Part shown: positions 44,740 through 57,074 of the stretch, piece after piece
Layout: every line of letters starts with the position of its first letter
How positions within the stretch are numbered: the first letter of the stretch is position 1
Source: Pseudocercospora fijiensis CIRAD86
Taxonomy: Eukaryota; Ascomycota; Dothideomycetes; Mycosphaerellales; Mycosphaerellaceae
Reading direction: 5' to 3'
DNA length: 64,000 nucleotides
NCBI RefSeq assembly: GCF_000340215.1
Contig: NW_006921549.1
Location: 1-64,000, forward strand
The notes under the pieces: generated by a model
The model's input: only the letters and a program-made list of their open reading frames with translations
Database searches by the model: none
What the model was told of the DNA's origin: nothing
Translations under genes and position numbers: made by a program

Positions 44740-46640
44740 TTTTTAGATAGCCTACTCTATAAGTAGTAGTAATCCTACCTCCCTACTACTCTCTAGGGCT
44801 AATAGGTAGTAGTAGTTATAGATAATAACTCTATCCCTTTCTATCCCTATACTAACTAATAGTAGGTCTTTATACTAAGAGTTTACGTCCTATAAAGCCT
44901 CCTATATTTCCTTAGAGATATAGAGTTCTAATCTAGCGTATAGGCCCTATAGGGCTATAATATAGAATTATAGGTACTTAACTATTTTTCCTATAGTTAA
45001 TATAATCTAGGGCTCCTAAATTGCTAGAATATAGTCTTCCTTTAGGTCTATTTATTCGAGAAAGGCTCTCTATAGCCTGTTTGCGCTATAGTTTGTATTA
45101 TACTAGATAATATAGAGGCTAGTTAATATAAGAGGATAGTAGGGGGTCTACTTTTTATATATCTTCCCTCTCTATTATCCTCTATTAGCTTTCCTATAAA
45201 GGGAGGAAGCTAAGTTTATTAGTCTAGGTATTTCCCTACTTTTCTATACTTATAGTACTTATACCTATTAGTCTTTATAGGGGTCTTCTCTCTTAGGTAT
45301 CCTAATAGGTCTCTCTCCTCCGCTCTCTTAGGGATTCGGCTCGCCTCTTCCTACTTTATACTAGCGTCTAGTCTTTATAGCTCCTATATATCCCTCTAAA
45401 CTTCTCTTCTATTACGTCTATAAACCTCTTACCTTTACTTAGGCGGCTAGCTTTATACTATATATTCTAGACTAGGTAGGGTAGCTGCCTTTATAGTTAC
45501 TATATATATATTTACTACTAGGGCATTTGTCTATTCTATATTCCTCTACGTATTTTCCGTATACCTAGCTCTTATTATAGTATTTAGCTATATATCTAAA
45601 CCTCTAGTATTTAAGGTACTATACTATCCTTTATTACTAGGTAGAGGGTTCTACTAGGAGGATAGTTCCTTAGACTAGTAATCCCTTCCTTATAATTTCC
45701 TCTACCTAGCTAGCGCTCTATATATAGAGTACTATTAAGCAGTATATTTATGCTTCCCTAGCCTTAGGGCCCTTTAGCTAGAAGGCTCTTTCTACTTTAA
45801 GGCTAGGGTACTATCTAGTACTATTATCCTAGAATCTTTCTATAGTTTCCTTCTTATCGGGGCTATAGTCTCTTATATATACCCTATAGACTAGTATCTA
45901 GTAGGCTGCTTATAATATCTCTCCTTCTAGGAATATCTCTTATATCTATTCCCTACTCCCTTAGAGCTAGGCTTTTGCTATTTATAATATTATAAATATA
46001 GTAATCTCTCCGCTAGGTTGTTTTCTAACCCTAATTACTCTAGGGTCTCCTATCTCCTTTAATAGTTCTATACTACTCTTATTAAGAGTCTTTTCCTTAC
46101 TTAAGGTATCTCCTACTCTTATATATACTATCTTTACCTCCTATAGGAGGAATCTAGGCTAGGGGGGGAGGGGGGTAAGCTATCCTAAAGGGCAACTTTT
46201 ACCTAACATACTAGGTACTAGGCCCTATAGGAAGGTTTCTATTTTCGTAGGTAGTCGCTAAGGTCTTTAATTAACTATACTATTATCGCGTTCTACGAGT
46301 AGTAGAGGATTATAGTTATATATCCCTAGAGAAGGGAGTAGAGGAGGGCTACCTATTTATTAGCTAGGCCCTTAAGCTAAGAGATTGCGGCCTTTATTTC
46401 TTAGATCAAAGAGTTTATATTCTCTTATATCTAGTAGTTCTCTTTTTCTAATTAAATGCCTACTCTAGCCTAGCCCTCTCTTAGGGTAGGTTAGGACTTT
46501 CTTAGACTCGAGGAACTAGTTAATAGAAGCTAGGCACTTCTATCTCCTTAATAACTATTAGTAATATCCTAGATCTTCGCGAGTCTATCTAGATAGACTC
46601 TAGTATACTAAGATACCTAGAGGGCTTCTTATAGTACTAT
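44740..46640 (-). pseudogene. LINE ORF1 and start of endonuclease
   Basis: Minus-strand reading near 45620-45470 gives YHCLKYRRF.YIAKYYNKS followed by IDKCPSSKYIYSNYKGS, the CCHC-type knuckles of Tad-like ORF1 with several Cys turned to Tyr. Near 45080-44990 it reads REPFLE*IDLKEDYILAI*EP, the N-terminal block of the APE-type endonuclease (relatives: LLQEPW). The ORF1 N-terminal part extends toward 46600. Confidence 0.75.
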
Positions 46641-46646
46641 CGTTCG

Positions 46647-46659
46647 TATTATTAATATA
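46647..46659. repeat. 13-bp LINE target-site duplication, copy 2
   Basis: tattattaatata, identical to 39154-39166. Confidence 0.85.
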
Positions 46660-47480
46660 GGCTTAGAACGTACTAGGCCTACTATAGACCCTAAAAGGTA
46701 AGACTTTATATCAAAAAAGGCTATAGCGAGTTTAGAAGAGAGTTAGCTATTCGTCTCTTTCGGTAATAAAGATCGCGTTAAACGCGGTAATTGCGTTAAG
46801 TTTAGGAGACTAGCGAGCCTTAGAAAGGCGTTCGAGCATTTGATTTATAAGAGGAATCGGATATCGGTTCTTCTTCGTTAAGGTATTAAGGCCTCGATAG
46901 TCTATAAAGAAGCAGAGGCTCCTCTAGGGGGTTAAGTAAATACAGCTAGTATAGTAGCTTCGGAGGAGCTAAGTCGATTGAAACCTTCTCGTAAGTTATA
47001 TTCTAAGTACGTTTTCTAGAATAAAGAGCTCGTTTTAAAATACAGAATAGAGAGGGCTATATAGCGGCGGCTTACCGTTAAGTAGCTCAATCTTATAGTC
47101 TATACCTAGCTAGTATAGCGGTAGAATATCTATATTCTTCTTTAAAAACTAGTAGAGTCGATACTACTATTCCTTTAGAAGCTTCGTTTTTAAGTCTATC
47201 GGTTCCTTATCGAACTTCTAAATAGCTTCTTAGATATCCTATATTATAGTAGTAAAGATCTAGATACGCTTACTATAGGCGCGCTATAAGGAAGTAGCGG
47301 CGCCGATTAGAAATATAGTATAATCTTAGGAAGTTTTAGAGGTAGAACTAAATTCGCTAAAGTAGTACTCTATATAGTACTTACTCGTAAAGGTTAGAGA
47401 TTCGTAGGCATAGTCGACAACTAGGTTATACTTTTAAGCTAAGAGAGACTAAGAATCATAGGATATATCGTTAGAAGCTT
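46660..47480 (-). pseudogene. Ty3/Gypsy reverse transcriptase N-terminal half
   Basis: Minus-strand reading gives YLEYNLREGFNRLSSSEAT (relatives: NL..GFIRPS.SP), PPRGAS, FIDYRGLNTLTKKNRYPIPL (a near-perfect Gypsy block), INQMLERLSKAR, then YKVLPFRVYSRPSTF*AYIN, where the LINE interrupts. The gene resumes at 39153 with YINNIL. Upstream (47480 and beyond) the expected protease and Gag are not recognised. Confidence 0.88.
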
Positions 47481-48158
47481 CTTAAGGAAAAGTATAGTGC
47501 ATTCGGTATATAGGCTAGTAGTAGTAGATAGGTAGGGTATATTATAGAGTATCTACTATATATAGAATTATCTATATATCTATCTCTATCTCTAGATAGA
47601 GATATAATATATATCTATCTATATAAGGACTAGATAATACTACCTAAAGAAAGTATATTTATACGTAGCTTTATCTTATCTAATAAGATATATAGATACG
47701 TAAAGCCTCGAGTATGTATAGGTTCTTAAAGCTAACACTAGTATAGATAATTAGTCTATAGTTATATATATATAATTCGATTACTATTATCTAAGGATAT
47801 AGTTATTCTACTAGGAAATAAAGAGCATCTATAGGTTGTCTATACATCTATAGACAAACTCTATATCTATAAGATAATATTGTCTATATGCTATATATAT
47901 TAGACGATAGATCTATATATCTATACGTTTAAAAGTTTTTAGACCTTAATAAAAGAGGCGGAGTTCCTAGTAAGTATACTATAAGGATACTATATCTATA
48001 AAGACTATACTTTCTTTAGTAGATAAAGCTCGCTACGCCGTTATTATCTAAGATAGTTAAATTCAGGACTTAAAACTAGCTTTCTATCTAAATATAAATC
48101 GCTTACTGTTACTAGGAAGTACTAGTTATCTGCTACTAATCGGCTAGGTATCTATTAC
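47481..48158. other. AT-rich unassigned DNA left of the pogo element
   Basis: Rich in tatctat/atagata words with no coding frame, resembling 52540-52870 on the other side of the pogo element (both contain acactagtatagataat). The two could be pieces of one LTR-type sequence, but I could not align them reliably. Confidence 0.35.
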
Positions 48159-48879
48159 TAACATTTTAGACCGGCATTCCGCTACGAGCGGTATTCCGCT
48201 ATCCTGCCTAAGGTACGACCTTAGCAACTTGCCAAGATACAAATTAGGTATAGCGCTATTAAAATTCGCGTAACTCCGTACGGTTACACTATTATATGCT
48301 CGTAGTCTATACGGCATATATTCGCTAATTGCGACTCTATAACTTTGTATTTTGCGCTTTAGTTATAAGTAACCCTCCCTATTACTTCTATTATATTCGT
48401 AGCTTTAAGTTAGCTAGTAAAGCAACGTACTATACGTATAAGTTTGCTACCTTTCGTATTGTTAGAAGCTTTAGAAAGGTCGTAGTTTGCTTTATATGCT
48501 TTACTTAATTTCCTATTTATCGTATTTCGTAGTCTAACCTAAACCTTTTCTTTTATACGATACTATACTACCGCGATATACTATACCTGTATAATATATT
48601 TAGGGAGATAGGAGGTCGTACGACGCGTATACTAAGTCTTATAGGGCTAGGCGAGCGCGTTAGTACTATCTCTACTAAATAGTTTCTCTCTCTAAAAACT
48701 AGCTACTAATAGTCTAATACTTAGTATATAATTAACGATAATACGTATTCTATAATCGACCGCGATCTAGAGAGTAGCCTACCTCGTCTAAATTTATACT
48801 GACTATTCGTAGATCGCGATATTCCTAAAGAAAGTACGAATAATAATTAAGTACTAGATTAGATATAGAAACTATATAA

Positions 48880-50720
48880 ACTACGAAAGCATAGTCGATA
48901 TTCTTCGCTTATTACGACTATCTAGGAGAGGGAGGAAAGATATAGAGATATAAGCGTAGTTTAAAAGGATTCGAACTGCCTATTTCGTACGCTAAATACG
49001 TATACTAAAGCATTTAGGGTATATCCGACTCGCCTATAATATAGTATACGTACTAAGTATTTAAGATCTATCGGATATATCTTTAAACTCGTATAAACCG
49101 AGAGGCTCGCCTAAAGAGCGAAGCGTAGGAGGCGAACTAGTGTCTCTCGCGAGGTCTAGAAGACATAGTAGTACGATACTATATATAGATATACTAAAAA
49201 AAGATACCTATATCGCTAGCTGCGGTTCGTACCTATATATTAACACTCGAGAAAGACTATTAGCCTAGGTATATATCTTACGCGTTAAGCTATTACTAGG
49301 ATAATCGCTTTATACGAAGGAACCCTACTATTCGAACTATATTCGAGCGTACCTTAGATAACGACTATATCGGCGCGAATAAGGATCTATAGAAAGCGAT
49401 TAATTTCTTCCGTAGGCTTAAGAAGACAATCGTATAATACGACGTTACGTTTAAGGATATAGATAAAATAGACGAGTTAGGCTTTATAATTAGACGCCTT
49501 ACGCGATCTACGAGGAAGGTAGTTATACTATACCTATAACGTACCGCTTAGTCTATATAATCCGGTAGTCGCGAATGTATTATAGTAATCGAATCGATCG
49601 GACTAGACGGTTAGATAGTACCGCTATTTATAATTACGAAAGGAAAGCATTTTACGGCAAATTATATTCGTATTTTACGAGAGAATCTTAAGGACCCGCT
49701 CGTAGTTTACGCGTTATCTAAAAACAGATAGAGGAAATCCGACTATAGTTTTTACTAGCTTAAAAAGTTCGAAGCTATAACCCGCGAGCGAGTATTTAAT
49801 AAAGATTTCGATAAAGACGGAGACCTAGTTATCTCGAATCTACGTTATCTAATACTAATCTTTAATACGTACGAATTATATCTTACGTATAAGTCTATCG
49901 TATTCTATAAAGTAAACTAAATAGTCTTATATCTACTCCCTCTATATACTACGTATTTTATATAGCTATTAGATATTAGTATATTTAGTCCGCTAAAATA
50001 GAGGTACTCTAAGGTAGTAAAGGCGTAGAATACGAACCTCGATACGTAGTCTATAATCGATCGGGAGATCTTCCTTCGGCTATATACTCGGATCCGACCT
50101 TTAGTATTTATACCTTCGAATATATATAATATATTCGTAGCTTATAGTATTTAGGTACCGGAGAAGTACTTAATAAACGATTATCGGAAGAATCTTACCT
50201 AATTAACTCGTATATTAAGACTTATCTAAGATAATATATATATTAGAGACTAACTAGAATTAAATATCGGTCGCGTTTTATAGTAGGTAAAGGATAAAGG
50301 GCATCTACTAATATTATAGCTCCCGGTTCTATAGTCGTAGGATTCGTATATTACAATTTACGTCTAACTCGAAATTAATCTAAAAGTTATCTTTGTAAAC
50401 AACTATCCTATCTCGGACTACTACTAGAGAGTTTAACCTCGTAGTCTATAGCTATATTTAATATACTATACTTATTTAGGTCTACGATATCGTAGGATAC
50501 GTCCGGATCTCTAGGCTCTCGAAAGCAAGATACGAATCGGTATCTAGCCTATAAAGAACGTACCTAGCTATTTATTCTAGATACCGATTAGGATTTTAGG
50601 GTTCTAGAAGCTCCTCCGAGTTCGCCGATTACGCTATATACTACGAAGTAGATTGCGTATACTATAGATCTCTACCTATACCCTACTATAACGGACTATA
50701 CGCGATATACGACTCTAAAG
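48880..50720 (+). pseudogene. Pogo/Fot1-type transposase (DDE_1)
   Basis: The frame around 49455-50000 reads IDELGFIIRRLTRSTRKVV (relatives: DETGF..G), IVIESIGLDG, PLFIITKGKHFTANYIRIL, then the second catalytic block LRYLILIFNTYELYLTYKSI (relatives: RLLILDGHGSHLT, altered here), YLLPLYTTYFI*LLDISIFS (relatives: LPPHTSHLLQPLDVGVFS) and PLK*RYSKVVKA. This order is the DDE_1 domain of pogo/CENP-B-like transposases. The region upstream (48880-49400) probably held the helix-turn-helix domains. A Lys/Glu-rich coiled stretch follows to about 51000. Confidence 0.85.
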
Positions 50721-51460
50721 AAAACGATACGAGGTATAGTAGCTCTCGAGGCTAGAGCTAAACTCGTAGAAGAAGAGATTAGTAAGACGCGGGACTATAT
50801 AGAATAGAATCGTAAGAACTAAAAGAATAACGTACTCTATAATAAGGAGAATAAGGAGAAGGCTTATTACTACCTTAAAAATATTATCGCCTTCGAAGCT
50901 CGTAAAGAGGAGTATCGTAGACTACGAGAGATATAATAGGTAGAGCTAGCTATATAACGTAGTCTACTTTTATAAAGGAAGACTAGAATCTAGAATAGAC
51001 TTACTACTCTAAAAGAAGAATATAGGCAAACGCTATTTACGTTAAAGACTATAGAAGATAAAGCGTAAAAGGCGAAGAAAGATATATTAAAAAGAAGGGT
51101 AGAAGTAAATAAGGAGGGTAAAACTTCTCGAGAAGGACGATATCGCTACGTAAACCTCGTTCCTAGTAGGCTTAATAGATATAGAATCCCGAGCGAATAT
51201 ATATAATACTTTAGCTTAGACGAAAGCAACTTACGATAAGGCAGAGGAAGAATATAAGAACGTAGAACGCGAGCTATAGATAGTCGCCGATATATATAGA
51301 GCCGAAACTACGAAATTAAGACGTCCTAGGATTACTTCTAATCTTTACTATCGTAGAATACGATAGATAGAACGCAGGTTAAAATAGAAGAGATCGAATA
51401 GATTAATAATAACTTAGACTATATTAGGCGATTATAAGAGGACTTAGACTTATAGAGCGG
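50721..51460 (+). other. Lys/Glu-rich C-terminal region of the pogo transposase or downstream coding
   Basis: Frames here are rich in Lys, Arg and Glu codons (KNENKEKAYYYLK-type composition), with few stops apart from TAG/TAA, compatible with a coiled-coil tail of the transposase. An acidic Asp/Ser stretch lies near 51470-51530. No separate domain recognised. Confidence 0.4.
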
Positions 51461-51712
51461 AAGCGAGGTAGAAGGTAGCGACGACGAAAATAGTAGTAGC
51501 GGCTCGGATTTTAAAGTTTTAGAGATAAACAATCGTATTAGGCGACTATCCTCGCTATTTACGGGGATAGAAGTATAGTATATAGAACTAAATCGATTTG
51601 TTTCTATCGTATTATACGTACTAGTATTTAGGAAGTAACGTTCTTACTAAGGTCGTACCTTAGATAGGATAGCGGAAAGCCGGTCGTAGCGGAATACTAG
51701 TCTAAAATGTTA

Positions 51713-53618
51713 TCCCTAGTACTTCTAGTACTAGGTAGTAGTAAAGATATACCTCTCGCTATATAATATCTCTTATAGATATAATAAGCTACTCTATAAG
51801 GAACTTAGCCTAATTATATACCTATAGTAATAGTTAGGGTTAGAAAGGAGGATATTCTTAAGCCTACTAAGATAGTAGACTTAATAAAGAAGGTATTATA
51901 ATACTAGTTCCCGTATCCTCTAAAGTAAGACCGTCGTAAGTTAAGCTCTAGCTCTTACTACTATAGATACTAGCTTCTATAGCCTCCGCGGAGTAGAGTA
52001 ATAGAACCTAGCGGAGATATATACTATTACTAAGTAAATATATATTAGCTTACCTACTAGTTTAATAGCGAGGGAGCCTTATATCTAGTAGGTTATCGTT
52101 AACTCTCTATAGTAAGCGCCGCTCTTTTAATGCTAGCTAGATTGTTACTTATATACTTATACCGCTTAGTATATAAATAGACTTCTAGCTACGACCTAAA
52201 TAGTTAAATAGAAGATCTAGATCTCGCTCTACTATAGTAGCTACTTTAAGTAGATTAAGAGGTATTGCTATTTAAGTCGTTAAGTTAAGAAACTAATAGT
52301 TTACGAGTATTTATATGCCCTACGCGACCTCGGGTACGGCTCTAGTTATCACTATAATTGCAAATTAAGACTATCGGCTCTTAAGTATATATAACCCTAA
52401 TAATCTAGCGAAGTAGTACTAGAGATTTCTTAAAAGTATAGGGTTTCCTTATACCTTCTCCTCTATAGTCTTTAGCTAATTAATAGCGAGTGAAATTTCT
52501 TCTATAGTCTAGATACGATCTTAAAGAACCTAAAAAACATATATTAGATTCTTGTTTTAGATATAGCTAGAGATAATTAAGAGGTGCTTAATAAATTCGT
52601 ATAGAGTAAATATATACTAGTATAGTAGTTCTTAATCTCGATATACACTAGTATAGATAATCTAGCTATATTAGTATTATATTAAACAATGTTTAGATAG
52701 TCTTTACCTATTATATCTATTAATATTATACTAGATCTATAAGTATAGCATTTTTTCTAGCTATAGATAATAAGAGATATCTAAGCAATCGTATCTAAAA
52801 TAGATAGATATTAATAGATATACCTATATTATATTTAGGTCTTTAGACTCTATTCTTTTAGTCGTTAAGAGGAATAAATAGAATACTCTAAGTATTACTT
52901 TGTCTCCTAACTCTATAGTTTAAAGTAGAAGTATAACCCTACCGCTCGTCTATATCTTTAAATTTATAGATCCTACTTCTAAAATAACTTAGAGGAATAG
53001 TTACCTTTAGGGACTAACGGCTTTGCTAGTACTCTATCGCGTTTCGATTCTAGTTAAACTACTAATCTATATCGATAGTTAAGCTATAGTAGAGCGCCGG
53101 TATCGAGACCCCTTTTCTATTAAAGTTTATCTAGTATATTACTTCTCTATCTACTAACTAGTATATAGTTTTTTAGTATAGACTTAAACTAACGACGAGA
53201 TACCTATACTAAACTAGCGCTAACTATTAGGATACGTTCGCGAGTAGGAGAGGCCCTAAGACGTACCCTATATAGCAATACTCTTTCAAAGAGTAGATTA
53301 TTTACTAATTAAGAGATAGTAGGCTAAGTATATAAGAGAGTAGTTATAGCTAGCTATACTACCTATAAGTTACTCTTTCTAGGAAGGAGCCGCTTATTAT
53401 ACTTTTAATAGTAGTATAAATATAGAGGAAATAATAGTTAGAAGGGGCCTATATAAAGTCCTATAAGAGCGTCCGAGCGCCTAACCTACTAAGAATAGGC
53501 TTAGCCTACGGTACCGGACTCGATAAGATATAGAAGTCTACTCTATAGTATATATAACTATAGAAAACGCAATCTCGTTATCGGCGCGCGTTACTATTAC
53601 TAGGTCGACGGTATAAGG

Positions 53619-53620
<2 letters not shown>
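51713..53620. other. Unassigned RIPped DNA
   Basis: No gene recognised. Segments around 52540-52870 resemble 47481-48158 in words and composition. Near 52860-52930 cgttaagaggaataaatag looks like an LTR promoter region. The rest shows only TA-rich decay. Confidence 0.35.

Positions 53621-53699
<79 letters not shown>
53621..53699. repeat. (AGT)n / (TAG)n microsatellite, about 26 units
   Basis: A perfect run of about 79 bp. As TAG codons on the plus strand it is what RIP would make from a (CAG)n glutamine run. Confidence 0.95.
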
Positions 53700-54920
53700 C
53701 GATTTCCGCTTATATATAAAGTATCAATAGTAAGAGGGCAAAGTAGAGCCTTTAATAGCGAGTTTAGTAGGGTTTATACTATCTTAAAGACCCCGCAATC
53801 TCTACTAATAGATACTAACTATATTACTAAAAATAAAGCTAAAGTTTGCTAGTAAAATAGCGGCATAGTAAAAAACGAGGTATTATTAGCGATTATAGCT
53901 AATTTAATAATAGTAATATATATTAGAGGGCGTCGGTATATAAGGCATACTATTATAGACCTATATCGCGCTCGGAGACGGGTATTACTATCTATTTAGC
54001 GCCGGTAGTATTAGTAGAGGCATATAATAGCTATTAGTTACTACCGCTATCTATACGCTAGGATAAGGAGGAAAATATATAGAGAACGCGTCGGTACCGC
54101 CTAGAACTACCGGCGGCGCTTTCTTACTAATACTTAGTTAAACTAGCGCCGCTAACATTCGCGCAAGTATCTATTATTATTTAACCTATCTCTTTAACCT
54201 CTTCGGCTTCGCTATTTCTACGCTCTTATCCCTATTTTTACTCTTCTACTTCTTAGTCGCTATCGCGTCTATTAGCGGCGCCTTTAAGGTATTATAGTAA
54301 CGCGATAGTATATTACCTAGAAGTAGTAGTTATAATAGCTTTAGCGGCTATAATAGCGTTATATTAGTAGAAGGGTTGCTATTCTTAAAGTAAGTTAGTA
54401 CTAACTATAGAAACTCGCGCCTAATATCGTTACTAGACTTATAGAAGACTAATAGCATCTTCGAGATTACCTATATATACTTCTATATCCTAGAGCTAAA
54501 CAATCTAGTATTATAATATTCGAGTATATAGCGTAGGCGCGGTCGTACGTTCTTTAAATACTAAATAGCGATATTATATTGTTTATACTAGAACGTTTGC
54601 TTTCTATTAGTAGACCTTACCTACGGCCGTTTCTTCTCGTTGCCCCTTTAGGTCGGTTATATACCTACGTATTGTTTATATACGATACCCTTTACGTCGC
54701 TCCTATATAAAGTTTAGATAATCTACCTTCGCGTCCTAAGTCCCTCTAATCTATCTTCGCGTTCTAAGTCTTACTAATCTATCTTAGTATAAATATAGTT
54801 ACCGGATAATCTACTCTCTATCTTATTTTATATTACTACCTTACTATTATAATAGATTACTAGCCCCTTTATTATACCTAAGTATAGGTTTCTTCTATAT
54901 AAGTATAATACGCGTTTAAT
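53700..54920. other. Unassigned RIPped DNA upstream of a coding remnant
   Basis: Contains several acc/cgg-rich stretches (e.g. cgccggtagtattagtagag near 54000) and Ser/Phe/Leu-rich frames near 54200, but no recognised domain. A short duplication taatctaccttcgcg(tcc)taagtc occurs near 54718 and 54748. Confidence 0.35.
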
Positions 54921-54924
54921 AGAG

Positions 54925-56085
54925 ATGTCTCGATACGACTTAATCTTATTACCCCGTCGTAGTATAAAGAATTCCTCGTAGTATAGAAACTAAGAGACGA
55001 GAACGTAATAGCCCTTAAAGTCCTACGCGGACCTAACGAACCTAGAACTACGAAGGTAGATATACTCAGATATATATTCGAATAGATCGGTAATTCTATC
55101 GAAAGTAACTTAGTTAGGGCGACTATACTCTAGTAGTACGCTCTATAGTATAAGCTCTAGGAGACTAGTACTAATCCTTCTTTCTATATATCCTAAGCCT
55201 TCGTTCGAAGCCTAGACTAGTATAGCCTAATCTATTACGCCGTCGTCCTTAGAATATCTATAGACGCCTCCTACCGAGTAAGTAATCGTATTATCGAAGC
55301 CGCCTAGGGCGAAGATTAGTTTACTTAAGCCTTAGAGCTTATCTAGCTCCCGTTTAGCGCTCTACTTTTAGTACCTAAACGTATTCTCGCTAATATTATA
55401 GCTAACTCTCGGATTAGACTTAGCTTTAAAGACGCTTATCGCTTCTAGATAGAAGGTAAATAGAAGAGGCTTATAGAAGCCTAGAATAGTCGCGTTAATA
55501 AGAGGAAGAGCGCTTTTTATAATTTTATTACTAGTAGTAATATTACCGCTATAAGAGACGCTTATAAACCGAGACCTAGTAGGGAACGTACGATATAGGC
55601 CTACTTACCTAATATTCCTAAAGACTATATTATTCTCTAAGGCTTTAAGACTAGGCGTACTTTACAAGCGCCGAAAAAACACCTATTACGTATATTACGT
55701 AAAAACGTCTAAGGAAGCCTAAGGTTAAAGTAGCTAGTAATATACTAGTACTAGATATATAGCTAGAAGATAATAGCGTAGAACCCGGTCTATCGCTATT
55801 AGACGGCGAAGGAGGGAAAGATACCTAGGACAATCCTCTTAATATAGATAGGGATACGGCTCCTAATTTTCTTAATATATATAATAGATTAGAGCTCTGT
55901 TTACAATGTCGCCGGCTTAGCCGTAGAGAAGAGATAGAAGCCTACTATACCTACTGCCGGAAATAGTAGATAGACTTTACCTATACTTTACTACCGAATA
56001 TTAGAGAGCGTCTCGCTACGTAAGGCTAGCTACTATATATATAAACTTTAATTACTCCGTTTCTACTATATACCGTCCCTATACC
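54925..56085 (+). pseudogene. Long coding remnant of unknown function
   Basis: One plus frame is continuous for about 380 codons with only TAG/TAA interruptions. It reads KLRDENVIALKVLRGPNEPR near 54990, ALLLVPKRILANIIANSRIR near 55360, EGK*KRLIEA*NSRVNKRKS near 55460 and AGNSR*TLPILYYRILESVS near 55950. The frame preservation shows it was a real gene before RIP. I do not recognise it; it could be a transposon accessory protein or a captured host gene. A cysteine/tyrosine cluster in another frame near 55905-55965 (CRRLSRREEIEAYYTYC) resembles a zinc finger but is out of frame with it. Confidence 0.45.
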
Positions 56086-56142
56086 TAATATATATAAATA
56101 CTAACTATTTTGCTATATAGCGAAAGATTAACCCGTTTTCTA

Positions 56143-57072
56143 CGTTACGAAAACTTCTTTTCCGATCGCGACGATTCTATCGATCCTAGCGATCGCGAGC
56201 GATCGCGAGCGATCCTAAGCTATCCTAGAACGATAAAAAGGTAACTTATAAAAGTTAGACTTTACCCTAATACTATACTAAAAATAGAACATTTTTGTTA
56301 TATATTACTAAGCCGTAAACCTTCTAGATAAAAAGATATAAAGGAAAGAAAATCGCTTTTCTAGACATTTTACTTCTAATTTATCTTTTTTCTAGTAGGT
56401 TTATAGCTTAGTAATATAGTAAAAAGATACTCTATTTTTAGTATATTATTATAAAAAAATATAAAATTTATAGATTTTCTACGAAACTAAAGCTAGGGAA
56501 TAGAAATAAGCAATATAGTATTTTAGCTTTTCTAAGTTATACTTTACTATTTTTAGAAATTTAAAAAAAAGAACTTAAAGTTCTACCTACTAATAAGAGT
56601 ATTATAAATTTTCAAGTCTTTATACCTAGTAGTTATCTTAGAATCTAGAAAAGAATCTCGAGTGTTTCGAGTATACTTTTTTTTAAAGTTCTGCTTATTA
56701 AGCGTCGGCTTTTAAAAGAAACCTTAACGAAATATCGGCTCCATTTAACGAAACCTTAACGAAAAAAATTTATTTATAAAAAAAACCTTTAAAACCGCTA
56801 AATTTGACCTATATTAGTACGTAATACTCCGAAATACCTCGTAGTAGTAGTAGTAGCAGTCGGGCTCTAACTTGTCCCGCGTCCTTTACGTTCCTTAGCC
56901 TAGCCCGTCCCGAAATTTCGATCGCGAGGATCCTATCGATAGGATCGCGGCCCCGCGATCCCGAGCGATCCTATCCGATAAGATCTTTAACGTACGATCC
57001 CGAGGATCCTAAGCGATTCTAAGCGATCCTATCGATAGGATCGTCGCGATCGGAAAAAAAGTTTTCGTAACG
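56143..57072. mobile_element. Mariner-type MITE with GATC-rich inverted termini
   Basis: The 930-bp element starts cgttacgaaaacttcttttc and ends with its inverse (gaaaaaaagttttcgtaacg), flanked by TA at 56141-56142 and 57073-57074. The inverted match continues through cgatcgcgacgat(c/t)ctatcgat. Internal to the termini are runs of gatcgcgagc and gatcctaagc. The centre is AT-rich, with taacgaaaccttaacg duplications near 56730-56760, and has no coding frame. Related single ends are at 18707 and 21387. Confidence 0.88.
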
Positions 57073-57074
57073 TA

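Larger units (their letters stand above)
39167..46646 (-). mobile_element. Tad1-like LINE inserted in Gypsy RT, itself holding nested insertions
   Basis: Bounded by the 13-bp duplication. The minus-strand order is ORF1 with zinc knuckle (46.5-45.4 kb), start of the endonuclease (about 45.1-44.75 kb), foreign DNA (44733-41084), then reverse transcriptase (41083-39170). The middle of the endonuclease appears lost or displaced at the nested insertion. No clear poly-A tail is seen at the 3' (39167) end. Heavily RIPped. Confidence 0.75.
48161..51710 (+). mobile_element. Pogo/Fot1-type Tc1-mariner transposon
   Basis: The 3,550-bp element starts acattttagaccggcattcc and ends with its inverse (ggaatactagtctaaaatgt), flanked by TA at 48159-48160 and 51711-51712. 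The inverted termini extend about 70 bp and contain ccgctacgagcgg-type internal palindromes and aaggtacgacctta. The left 500 bp keep more CA/TG than surroundings. A plus-strand DDE_1-type transposase remnant fills the centre. Confidence 0.9.

Noticed and set aside
41076..44749. 8-bp duplication for hAT copy 2 (tttagcta versus tttagata)
   Set aside because: The second site has a non-RIP mismatch and no hAT right terminus beside it; likely chance similarity in AT-rich DNA.
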